From NCBI GenBank assembly GCA_025966355.1, contig JAICWZ010000068.1, positions 1-8,178 of the forward strand: a stretch of DNA of 8,178 bases, read 5' to 3'. The translations under genes were made by a program, and so were the position numbers. Below the pieces are notes generated by a model. It was not told the DNA's origin. It saw only the letters and a program-made list of their open reading frames with translations, and ran no database searches. Below are positions 1 through 6,612 of the stretch, piece by piece. The first letter of the stretch is position 1. Each line of letters starts with the position of its first letter. The stretch comes from Thermomicrobiaceae bacterium. GTDB lineage: Bacteria > Chloroflexota > Chloroflexia > Thermomicrobiales > Thermomicrobiaceae.

Positions 1-392
1 CCAAGGAGTTCTTCCAGGAGGTCTACGATCACCTGGCTCCGCGCGGCGTTGCGGTGCTCAATGCGGGACGGACTGATACCGATTATCGGTTGGTAAACGT
101 GATCGCGAGCACGATGAAGACCGTCTTTCCGAACGTCTATATCCTCGATGCCCAGGGTTATGCGAACTCCGTCGTGATCGGCACCAAAGAGCCAACGAAC
201 ATCGCCAACTACGCCGCGAATATCGACCAACTCCAGCCAGGGATGCTCAAACAGATCGGGCAGATCAGCCTGCAAAGTGGCAATATTCGTGAGTGGACGA
301 CCACCGATCCGCAATGGGTCTTCACCGATGACAAGGCGCCCGTCGAGCGCGTCATCAACGAAATTATCGTCGACGCGGCACGTGGGGAGTAG
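1..392 (+). CDS. Spermidine synthase-family protein, C-terminal end (partial)
   Basis: Open from the left edge (codons in frame from base 3) to TAG at 390-392, leaving 129 visible residues. The visible part begins KEFFQEVYDHLAPRGVAVLN, which fits the late part of a SAM/decarboxylated-SAM Rossmann fold, where a strand follows the 'L-x-P-x-G' turn. It ends with TDDKAPVE, a motif I associate with the C-terminus of polyamine aminopropyltransferase-like proteins, including those fused to an MFS-type membrane domain. Such enzymes transfer an aminopropyl group to putrescine, but many fused homologues have no proven substrate. The active-site Asp residues and any membrane domain lie outside the window, so activity and architecture cannot be judged. 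The stop is 8 bases before pgeF, which suggests co-transcription. Family assignment is fairly sure; the exact substrate is not. Confidence 0.75.
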   Translation, partial: KEFFQEVYDHLAPRGVAVLNAGRTDTDYRLVNVIASTMKTVFPNVYILDAQGYANSVVIGTKEPTNIANYAANIDQLQPGMLKQIGQISLQSGNIREWTTTDPQWVFTDDKAPVERVINEIIVDAARGE

Positions 393-400
393 CAGGGCGC

Positions 401-1228
401 ATGCAAACGGCGGTTGACGATTCGACGCTCTTTCGATTCGATGGACTCGATCTCTATCCGCTGATTCACGCCGTGACAACCCGCAACCCCGCACTGCCGG
501 GTGATGGCGACATCAATATCGCGGGCCGTCTGCCGCTTGACGAAGCGCTCGCCAACCGTCGAGCTTGGGCGGATCTGATCGGAATCGACGCGAGTGCACT
601 CGTTGCCGGGCGCCAGGTCCACGGCACCCATGTGCAGGTCGTTGACGAGCAGCAGCGAGGACGCGGTGCGCTGCGCATTGAGGACGCGATTCCCCAAACG
701 GACGCCCTGATCACGCGAACGCTCGGCCTGCCGCTGATCATCTACACCGCCGACTGCGTGCCGGTCCTCGTCTATGATCCGGTGGTGCATGCGGTTGGTT
801 TGGCGCATGCCGGCTGGCGTGGGACGGTTGGGAATATCGCGGGATCGGTCGTCGCGGCGATGTCCGCGGCGTTCGGCTCGCGGCCGGCGAACCTGATCGT
901 CCGGCTGGGGCCGTCGATTGGTCCGTGCTGCTACGAAGTCGGCGACGAGGTTATTGATGCCTGGCGCGCGAGTGGCGTCGAACATCTTGTCGAAGCGATA
1001 GATCCGAGAGAACCGCGCGATTATCTCGATCTCTGGCGCGCGAATAGTCTCGCGTTTGAGGCGGCTGGGGTGCTCCCTGACCACGTGGAGTCTTCGGAGA
1101 TCTGCACGCGCTGTCATGCCGAGCGCTACTTCTCGCGGCGCGCCGGCCAAGGACATCGCGGGCTGTTCGCGACGATCGCCCAGCTCCAGCCGCGACCGTA
1201 TGAAGGGGATGTGCAGGGTGACGATTGA
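401..1228 (+). CDS. pgeF: Peptidoglycan editing factor PgeF (YfiH/LACC1 family)
   Basis: 275 residues, a normal length for the family. Family motifs are clear: RQVHG with His74, the TADC motif with Cys119, and HAGWRG with His136. These three form the metal site of the YfiH/DUF152 fold. LGPSIGPCCYEV (about 169-180) and a C-terminal CTRCHAERYFSRR segment (235-247) are also typical. Family members were long called polyphenol oxidases. E. coli YfiH is reported to remove mis-incorporated L-Ser from peptidoglycan precursors, and LACC1-type relatives act on purine nucleosides, so the physiological substrate here is uncertain. The protein is cytoplasmic, with no signal peptide. The ATG at 401 is preceded by GGAG at 386-389, beside the stop of the upstream gene. 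The 3' end overlaps yggS by 11 bases, a common pairing in bacteria. The C-terminal GHRG where many homologues read TGR is a mild divergence. Confidence 0.93.
   Translation: MQTAVDDSTLFRFDGLDLYPLIHAVTTRNPALPGDGDINIAGRLPLDEALANRRAWADLIGIDASALVAGRQVHGTHVQVVDEQQRGRGALRIEDAIPQTDALITRTLGLPLIIYTADCVPVLVYDPVVHAVGLAHAGWRGTVGNIAGSVVAAMSAAFGSRPANLIVRLGPSIGPCCYEVGDEVIDAWRASGVEHLVEAIDPREPRDYLDLWRANSLAFEAAGVLPDHVESSEICTRCHAERYFSRRAGQGHRGLFATIAQLQPRPYEGDVQGDD
1203..1209 (+). promoter_or_regulatory. Ribosome binding site of yggS inside pgeF
   Basis: AAGGGGA lies 8 bases before the GTG at 1218 and inside the last codons of pgeF. It decides the yggS start: the in-frame ATGs at 1200 and 1209 either precede or overlap it and have no comparable site of their own. 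Confidence 0.6.
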
Positions 1229-1898
1229 GGAGAACTACCGGAGGGTACTCCAGGAGGTTCGAGCCGCCGAGGAACGCGCCGATCGACCAACCGGCTCGGT
1301 CCGCATCGTTGGCGTAACCAAGACGGTCGGACGTGCCGAGGTCGATCGCGGCTATGATGCCGGGCTGCGCGATTTCGGTGAAAACCGCGTGCAGGACGCG
1401 AAGGCCAAGTTCGCTCCCCCACTCCCGTCCGACGCGCACCTGCATTGCATCGGTTACCTGCAAACGAACAAGGCGCGGGACGCGGTCGCGCTCTTCGACA
1501 CAATCCACTCGGTCGATCGTCCCGAGCTCATCGAGGCGTTGGAACGTCGTGCCGCCCAGATCGATAAGTCAATCCGCGTGCTCATCCAGGTGAATGTCGC
1601 GGGCGAAGAGCAAAAGCACGGTTGCGAACCGTCAGATACCGAAGGCTTGGTCCGGCAGATCGTTGATTGTCCGCACTTGCAGATCGCCGGACTGATGACC
1701 ATCGCACCACTGGTGGGCGACGCAGAGGCTGCACGACCCGTTTTTCGCGGTCTGCGCGAACTGCGCGACCGTATCGCCGCGCTCGATGCACGCTTCACGT
1801 TGCCCGAATTGTCGATGGGCATGACCAATGATTTTGGCGTAGCTATCGAGGAAGGTGCGACGATGGTTCGTGTTGGTCGCGCGATCTTCGTTGAGTAA
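1218..1898 (+). CDS. yggS: YggS-family PLP homeostasis protein (PLPBP/PROSC)
   Basis: 226 residues from GTG 1218, within the family's usual 220-235. It is a single-domain alanine-racemase-type barrel that binds pyridoxal 5'-phosphate. It is thought to buffer and deliver PLP and keep amino-acid pools in balance rather than catalyse a reaction. Visible signatures: VGVTKTVG with the PLP-binding Lys35, FGENRVQ (53-59), IGYLQTNK (78-85), QVNVAGEEQKHG (124-135), GLMTIAPL (158-165) and SMGMTNDF (199-206), followed by EEGATMVRVGRAIF with the phosphate-binding Gly-Arg segment. The start is chosen for the AAGGGGA site 8 bases upstream and because residues further upstream (low-complexity Arg/Ser) look like out-of-frame pgeF. 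The 11-base overlap with pgeF implies translational coupling. In many bacteria yggS sits beside pgeF near division genes; no division gene is visible here. Confidence 0.94.
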   Translation: MTIEENYRRVLQEVRAAEERADRPTGSVRIVGVTKTVGRAEVDRGYDAGLRDFGENRVQDAKAKFAPPLPSDAHLHCIGYLQTNKARDAVALFDTIHSVDRPELIEALERRAAQIDKSIRVLIQVNVAGEEQKHGCEPSDTEGLVRQIVDCPHLQIAGLMTIAPLVGDAEAARPVFRGLRELRDRIAALDARFTLPELSMGMTNDFGVAIEEGATMVRVGRAIFVE

Positions 1899-1959
1899 GA
1901 TTCAAGGACATTCGTCGTTCACGCCCAACTCTCATCCAGAGCGGAGTCACGTCGGTTCA

Positions 1960-2760
1960 ATGCGCGTCACCTCCTTCGGCAGCGGCAGTAACGGCAATGC
2001 GTTTCTCGTACAAGCTGGTTCGACGGCGCTCTTGATCGACGCGGGAGTGCCGATTCGGCTGCTCCATTCCGGGCTGCGGCATGCCGGCGTCGGAGATAGT
2101 CGGCTGACTGCGACATTCATCACCCATGAGCACGTCGATCATGTTCGGGCGGCGGCGCAACTCTGCCGCTATCAACCGGTGCCGTTTCTGGCAACCGAGG
2201 GCACGATCGGCGAGTTACGCCACTGCCGGGCCGATTGGACGCGAATCCGTGCGACCGTGCCGGTTCGGGTTGGGGAGATCGACGTCACGCCGGTTGCGGT
2301 CTCGCATGACGCCGCCGATCCGGTCGGATTTGTCATCGAACACGACGGTGTTCGCGTTGCGCTGTTCACCGACCTCGGTGAGACGACGGCCGACGTCCGC
2401 TCGGCACTCTCTGACGCATCGCTCATCGTGCTCGAGTCGAATTACGACGAGCATATGCTGCGCTCTGGACCGTATCCGGCGCATTTGAAGCGGCGCATTC
2501 GTGGGCCGCTCGGCCACCTCGGCAATGCCGATTGCGGCGAACTGCTCGCCGCGCACATGGGCGATCGCACAACGGATGTGTGGCTTGCTCATCTATCGGA
2601 CAAGAACAACCGGCCGGACATCGCACGCGCATCGGCCGAAGCGCGCCTTGGCGGCGCCGCGCTATGCCCCACCATCACCCCGGTTCCGCGCTTTGGATCG
2701 AGCATCGTCTGGGATTCCGAGCAGGCGATCGTTCGTCCCCGTCAGGCGTCGCTCTTCTGA
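1960..2760 (+). CDS. MBL-fold metallo-hydrolase, YycJ/WalJ-like
   Basis: 266 residues, typical for the YycJ group. The N-terminus MRVTSFGSGSNGNAFLV matches the usual start of this group (SGSxGN), which supports ATG 1960. A GGAG at 1943-1946 is rather far upstream (13 bases). The metal motif THEHVDH is at 55-61. Further ligand candidates are His116 (VSHDAADPVG), Asp138 (FTDLG) and His186 or His210 in GHLGN and LAHLSDKNN. These place it in the metallo-beta-lactamase superfamily near RNase Z/YycJ-type phosphodiesterases. B. subtilis YycJ has been linked to DNA metabolism and sits in the walRK cluster, but no two-component system is visible here. It lies 61 bases after yggS; I see no promoter or terminator in that gap, so it may belong to the same operon. 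The stop is 17 bases from the stop of the opposing ABC gene. The substrate is unknown. Confidence 0.88.
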   Translation: MRVTSFGSGSNGNAFLVQAGSTALLIDAGVPIRLLHSGLRHAGVGDSRLTATFITHEHVDHVRAAAQLCRYQPVPFLATEGTIGELRHCRADWTRIRATVPVRVGEIDVTPVAVSHDAADPVGFVIEHDGVRVALFTDLGETTADVRSALSDASLIVLESNYDEHMLRSGPYPAHLKRRIRGPLGHLGNADCGELLAAHMGDRTTDVWLAHLSDKNNRPDIARASAEARLGGAALCPTITPVPRFGSSIVWDSEQAIVRPRQASLF

Positions 2761-2777
2761 TCGTCCGCGAATCTCAT

Positions 2778-4613
2778 CTAGTCCGTGGGAATTCGCTGGC
2801 TGTCGGCCAGTGCCTGTAGTTCCTGGGCACGGAACTGCATCGTGTACAGGTTGTAGTACGCGCCGCGTCGCTCCAGCAACTCCTCGTGCGTACCGGTCTC
2901 GATGATTCGCCCATGATCGAGCACGACCACCATCGATACGCTCTTAATCGTCGAGAGCCGGTGAGCGATGAGAAACGACGTGCGGCCGCGGAGCAGCGTG
3001 TTAAGCGCCTGCTGGATGATAAGTTCCGTTTCGGTGTCGACGCTCGATGTCGCTTCGTCCAGCACGATAATGCGCGGGTCACAGAGCAAGGCGCGCGCGA
3101 ACGAGATCAGCTGACGCTGGCCGACCGAAAGTGTCGCACCACGCTCGTGGACCTCGGTGTCGTATCCGTCAATCAACTTCTCGATGAACGGATGTGCTCC
3201 AACGGCTTTCGACGCTTCGATCACTTCTTCGAGCGTCGCATCCGGTCGGCCGTAGGCGATGTTTTCGCGCACGGTTCCGGCAAAAAGGAACGTATCCTGA
3301 AGCACGATGCCGAACTGCGACCGGAGTGACTGCTGTGTCACGTCGCGAATGTCGTGACCGTCAATCCGAATCGCGCCGCTCCAAACATCGTAAAAGCGCG
3401 TCAGCAGATTGATCATCGATGATTTTCCGGCACCGGTTTCACCGACGAACGCGACCGACTGGCCCGATTTGACCTCGAGGTTCATACCGTGGAGCACTTC
3501 GGTGCTGTCGTAGCCGAAGACGACGTTATCGAAGGTCACGTCGCCGCGGACACGCGGCAGGACGATTGCGTTCGGCGCATCGACGATCTCCGGCTGCACA
3601 TCTTCCAGTGCGAAGATTCGTTCGCCCGCGACCATCGCCGCCTGCATCGTGTTGTACTGCTGGCTCAGGTCGCGTACCGGCTCATAGAAGCGCGAGATAT
3701 ACGCGACGAACGTGAAGAGCTCGCCGATCGTAAAGGCCGAGCCGCCGAGAATAATGCGACCGCCAATGAACAACACCAGCCCGGTCGCGAACGCTTCGAC
3801 CACCTGCACGAATGGGAAGAGGATGGCGGAGTAGCGCGCGGCAGTGACGCTCGCATCGAAATTGTCGCCGTTAATCCGGTTGAACTGCTTGTTATTTTCG
3901 ACCTCGCGCGCGAACGCCTGCGAAACGCGAACACCGGCGATGCTCTCCGCGAGATTCGCGTTTACCCGCGCGATGGTGATTCGCATACCACGGTAGGCCG
4001 AGATCGCGTGCTTCCGCCACCAGACCATCATGATCGCCATCACCGGCGTTACCGCGAAGGTGAGCAGTGCCAGTTTCGGATTCGTGATCAGCATCACGAT
4101 AATGATCCCGACGAGAATGGCGAGATCGGCCACGATGCTCACAAGCCCATCGGAGAAGAGGTCGTTGATCACGCTCACGTCGTTTTGCAAGCGCGACATG
4201 ATCGACCCCACGCCTCGCTGATCAATGTAGCTGATATTGAGGCGTTGCAAGTGATGAAAGAGCTTTGAGCGCAGCTTGAGGACGATGTTTTGCCCGATCC
4301 ACGAGGCAAAATAGGTTTGACCGTAATACGACATGAAACGAATGAAGATCGAAAGCGCCAGGATCGGGATCAGGATATTCAATGCGGCCGTGCCGCTGTG
4401 ACCGAGGAATGAGCGCGGTGATCCGGGATTGACCACGTCGATCCCGACGCCGAAGAGATACGGTAACGCCAGATCGGCACACGCCGTCGTGATCATGAGG
4501 ATGATGGTGAGCGTCAACTGCCAGCGATAGGGAGTCGCCTCCTTGGCGAGACGTCGCGCGATCCTGGCATCGTACGCTTTACCAAGGATGTCATCGGGGT
4601 CCGCGTATTGCAT
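2778..4613 (-). CDS. ABC exporter half-transporter, catalytic-Glu subunit (TMD-NBD)
   Basis: 611 residues: a short cytoplasmic N-terminal lead (1-30), a six-helix type I exporter membrane domain (about 33-320) and a C-terminal ATPase domain (about 355-595). Seen in the ATPase: A-loop Tyr368, Walker A GETGAGKS (391-398), Q-loop Gln439, signature LSVGQ (495-499, Gly to Val at the third position), Walker B IIVLD (515-519) with catalytic Glu520, D-loop SSVD and switch His551. The altered signature with an intact Glu matches the TM288-like side of heterodimeric multidrug or lipid exporters, and the neighbour has the complementary defect. It is the second gene of its operon. ATG 4613 is preceded by AGGAG (complement of 4625-4629) overlapping the upstream stop, with a 14-base intergenic gap. 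The X-loop reads TEVHERG where the partner has TVVGERG. Substrate cannot be read from sequence; a drug, lipid or peptide is possible. Confidence 0.93.
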   Translation of the reverse strand: MQYADPDDILGKAYDARIARRLAKEATPYRWQLTLTIILMITTACADLALPYLFGVGIDVVNPGSPRSFLGHSGTAALNILIPILALSIFIRFMSYYGQTYFASWIGQNIVLKLRSKLFHHLQRLNISYIDQRGVGSIMSRLQNDVSVINDLFSDGLVSIVADLAILVGIIIVMLITNPKLALLTFAVTPVMAIMMVWWRKHAISAYRGMRITIARVNANLAESIAGVRVSQAFAREVENNKQFNRINGDNFDASVTAARYSAILFPFVQVVEAFATGLVLFIGGRIILGGSAFTIGELFTFVAYISRFYEPVRDLSQQYNTMQAAMVAGERIFALEDVQPEIVDAPNAIVLPRVRGDVTFDNVVFGYDSTEVLHGMNLEVKSGQSVAFVGETGAGKSSMINLLTRFYDVWSGAIRIDGHDIRDVTQQSLRSQFGIVLQDTFLFAGTVRENIAYGRPDATLEEVIEASKAVGAHPFIEKLIDGYDTEVHERGATLSVGQRQLISFARALLCDPRIIVLDEATSSVDTETELIIQQALNTLLRGRTSFLIAHRLSTIKSVSMVVVLDHGRIIETGTHEELLERRGAYYNLYTMQFRAQELQALADSQRIPTD

Positions 4614-4627
4614 CCGCTCGTCTTCTC

Positions 4628-6379
4628 CTAGTCGGCGACCGCCGCGAGCTCTTCCTGATCTTTCAGTTGCAAGTCGTAGATGCGAGCGTAGGCACCTTCT
4701 CGTTCGAGCAATGATTGGTGTGTGCCGCGTTCGACGATCCGGCCGCTATCCAGCACCAGAATTTCGTCGGCGCTCTTCAAGGAAAGCAAGCGGTGGGCGA
4801 TGACGAGCGTCGTGCGCCCGCGCATGGCGGACTGCAGCGCCTGCTGAATTTCATACTCCGTTTCGGTATCAACGCTCGACGTCGCGTCGTCGAGGATCAG
4901 AATCTTCGGATCCATGACGAGCGCGCGGGCAATTGCCACACGCTGTTTCTGGCCACCGGAGAGCGAGACGCCACGTTCGCCGACCACGGTGTCGTAGCCG
5001 TCCGGCAGCGAGGCGATGTGATCGTGGATCATGGCGGCTTTCGCGGCTGCAATGATCTGCTCGCGCGTCGCATCGGGCTTGCCATACGCAATATTTTCGC
5101 CGATCGACATGGAGAAGAGGAACGTGTCCTGCAGCACGATGCCGATCTGGTCGCGCAGTACGTCGAGTTTCAAGCGACGTACATCAATGCCATCGACGGT
5201 GACGGAACCGGAGCGGACGTCATAAAAGCGCGGGATGAGCGCGGTAATCGTGCTCTTGCCGGAGCCGGTCCCGCCGATCAAGGCGATACGCATGCCCGGC
5301 TCGGCGACGAATGAAATGTCGGTGAGCGCATCTTCCGTTGTTTCGTCATAGCGGAAATAGACGTCTCGAAACTCAACCAGGCCCTTGATGGAAGACAAGA
5401 CGACAGCGTCTTCCGGACTGTCGATCTTTGGGCGGGTATCAAGCACACCGAAGATGCGCTCACCCGAAGCGATTGCACGAGCGGCGCTGTTGACGACCCA
5501 CCCGAGCATGCGGATCGGCTGGGAGAGCATCGTCAGATAGAGGTAGAACGCGGTCAGGCGGCCGAGCGAGAGGCTTCCATTAATAACCTGCCGTCCGCCG
5601 TACCAGAGAATCAAGGTGATGCCGGCGCTCGAAAGGAACGTCATGAGCGGGAAGTAAAAGGAATACTGCCGGACTGTGTTCATGTACGTTTCGTTGAGCG
5701 TCCAGAGTTCGCGGTCGAACTTCCGGTTCTCATCTTCTTCCCGAGCGAACGCGCGCACTACCCGCGCGCCCGACAGGTTCTCCTGCATGACATTCGTCAT
5801 CACGCCGAACTGCTGCTGAACCGCCAGGAACTTTGGGCGAATCGTTTTACCGAAGTAGAGCGCGGTGAACACGAGTACCGGCATGACGCTCATCGAGATC
5901 AGCGCCAACTTCCAGTCGGTCAACAGAAGGATCGTCGTGATGACGATCAGCATACCGAGCGACTGGACGATTGAGCGAAGCGACATCATCAGGAAGCGTC
6001 GGATCGAATTGACGTCTTCGGTGGCGCGCGACATCAGTTGACCGGTATGGGCGGTGTCGAAGAAGCTGAACGAGAGCCGCTGCATATGCTGGTACAACTC
6101 GTTGCGCACATCGTAGGAAACGCGCTCTGCCAGGTATTGGAAGATGTAACTGCGGGTGTAGGTGAAAATGCCGAGCGTCGCCCCGACGATAATGATGGCG
6201 AGGGAACCGACGGTAACGGCGTGATAGTTTGGTCGGGTCAGGCCGCGGTCGATAACGTACTCAACCAGGCGCGGAGTGAGAAGCTGCATTCCGACGCCGA
6301 TTGCTAGTGCGATGTAAGCGAGAACGACGCGCCGCTTGTACGGACCGAGATAACCGAGAATTCGTAAGAGAATGCGCAC
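4628..6379 (-). CDS. ABC exporter half-transporter, degenerate-site subunit (TMD-NBD)
   Basis: 583 residues. A six-helix exporter membrane domain (about 15-300) is followed by an ATPase domain (about 335-570). Visible motifs: A-loop Tyr344, Walker A GGTGSGKS (369-376), Q-loop Gln417, X-loop GERG, canonical signature LSGGQ (473-477), Walker B ILILD (493-497), then Asp498 where the catalytic Glu should be, D-loop SSVD and switch His529. Asp for Glu is the known change in TM287/BmrC-like subunits and predicts a slow or non-hydrolytic site. It probably pairs with the product of the next gene at the inner membrane to form one heterodimeric exporter. The start is GTG at 6379, with GGAG 5 bases upstream. 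An ATG is absent nearby, and VRILLRILGYLGPYKRR is a normal N-terminus for the family. A probable promoter lies about 40 bases upstream. Confidence 0.93.
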   Translation of the reverse strand: MRILLRILGYLGPYKRRVVLAYIALAIGVGMQLLTPRLVEYVIDRGLTRPNYHAVTVGSLAIIIVGATLGIFTYTRSYIFQYLAERVSYDVRNELYQHMQRLSFSFFDTAHTGQLMSRATEDVNSIRRFLMMSLRSIVQSLGMLIVITTILLLTDWKLALISMSVMPVLVFTALYFGKTIRPKFLAVQQQFGVMTNVMQENLSGARVVRAFAREEDENRKFDRELWTLNETYMNTVRQYSFYFPLMTFLSSAGITLILWYGGRQVINGSLSLGRLTAFYLYLTMLSQPIRMLGWVVNSAARAIASGERIFGVLDTRPKIDSPEDAVVLSSIKGLVEFRDVYFRYDETTEDALTDISFVAEPGMRIALIGGTGSGKSTITALIPRFYDVRSGSVTVDGIDVRRLKLDVLRDQIGIVLQDTFLFSMSIGENIAYGKPDATREQIIAAAKAAMIHDHIASLPDGYDTVVGERGVSLSGGQKQRVAIARALVMDPKILILDDATSSVDTETEYEIQQALQSAMRGRTTLVIAHRLLSLKSADEILVLDSGRIVERGTHQSLLEREGAYARIYDLQLKDQEELAAVAD

Positions 6380-6415
6380 GTGCTCTCCAATCGCCCTATC
6401 CCATGCGATCAGCGA

Positions 6416-6442
6416 ACTATAGCACGAAACGGGCCATTTGAA
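6416..6442 (-). promoter_or_regulatory. Probable extended -10 promoter for the ABC operon
   Basis: Read on the minus strand, TATAGT (complement of 6416-6421) is preceded directly by TGC (6422-6424), giving the extended -10 form TGnTATAGT. A weak -35-like TTCAAA (complement of 6437-6442) lies 15 bases upstream, a short spacing that the extended element can compensate for. The predicted start is near 6409, leaving a leader of about 30 bases before the GTG at 6379. Confidence 0.5.
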
Positions 6443-6446
6443 TTCC

Positions 6447-6565
6447 CGGTACCGAAGTCATGCGCGGCGCGTTTTGCATCCTCATATTGCAGTACCGACA
6501 GAAACTGCTATTCGAGCAAACAGCTGTTGACCCGGACGTACGCTCCGCGTAGAATAGGTACGTAC
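6447..6565. repeat. Cluster of GTAC-cored palindromes in the divergent promoter region
   Basis: Five GTAC tetramers occur in about 120 bases: in the palindrome CGGTACCG (6447-6454), in AGTACCG (6491-6497), in CGTACG (6537-6542), and twice in the palindrome GTACGTAC (6558-6565). ACGTAC is repeated exactly 24 bases apart (6536 and 6560), flanking the rightward -10 box, and the second copy covers the expected transcription start. The positions suit operator sites for an HTH dimer, but no factor is known to bind them. Confidence 0.35.
6527..6555 (+). promoter_or_regulatory. Sigma70-type promoter for the HTH gene
   Basis: TTGACC (6527-6532) and TAGAAT (6550-6555) are each one mismatch from the -35 and -10 consensus and are separated by the optimal 17 bases. 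Transcription should start near 6562, giving a leader of about 50 bases with a strong ribosome binding site before GTG 6613. This is the best promoter match in the window. Confidence 0.7.
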
Positions 6566-6597
6566 AGTCGATGGGATGGGGATCGGCACTACAATGC

Positions 6598-6605
6598 GGA
6601 GAGGG
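6598..6605 (+). promoter_or_regulatory. Ribosome binding site of the HTH gene
   Basis: GGAGAGGG lies 7 bases before GTG 6613. It favours this GTG over the in-frame ATG at 6571 (no such site, and only about 9 bases after the predicted transcript start) and over the ATG at 6628. Confidence 0.65.
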
Positions 6606-6612
6606 TGAGGCC

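Noticed and set aside
209..1156. Long 315-codon open frame on the minus strand opposite pgeF
   Set aside because: It is Arg/Asp-rich with no recognisable domain, spans two well-identified genes on the other strand, and is the kind of shadow frame expected in GC-rich coding DNA.
1056..1217. N-terminal extension of yggS by 54 codons
   Set aside because: It overlaps pgeF in another frame, has Arg/Ser-rich low-quality sequence, and would exceed the family length. The binding site at 1203-1209 supports GTG 1218.
1855..1959. N-terminal extension of the MBL hydrolase
   Set aside because: It overlaps the yggS end, and the family N-terminus (SGSxGN strand) begins right at ATG 1960.
1899..1959. Possible promoter or terminator between yggS and the MBL gene
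   Set aside because: No -35/-10 pair or stem-loop with T-tract is visible in these 61 bases; only a distant GGAG is present.
2796..2835. Two short hairpins (CTGGC/GCCAG and GTTCC/GGAAC) as a terminator
   Set aside because: Stems are only 5 bp, there is no T-tract, and they lie within the ABC coding region.
3489..4268. 259-codon plus-strand open frame opposite the ABC gene
   Set aside because: His/Arg/Asp/Glu-rich composition typical of an antisense shadow. The minus strand here encodes an intact ABC membrane domain and ATPase.
4715..5314. 199-codon plus-strand open frame opposite the other ABC gene
   Set aside because: Antisense shadow of the ATPase domain; no domain or convincing start signal.
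6571..6612. Earlier ATG start for the HTH protein
   Set aside because: It lies about 9 bases after the predicted transcript start with no ribosome binding site, whereas GTG 6613 has GGAGAGGG at ideal spacing.
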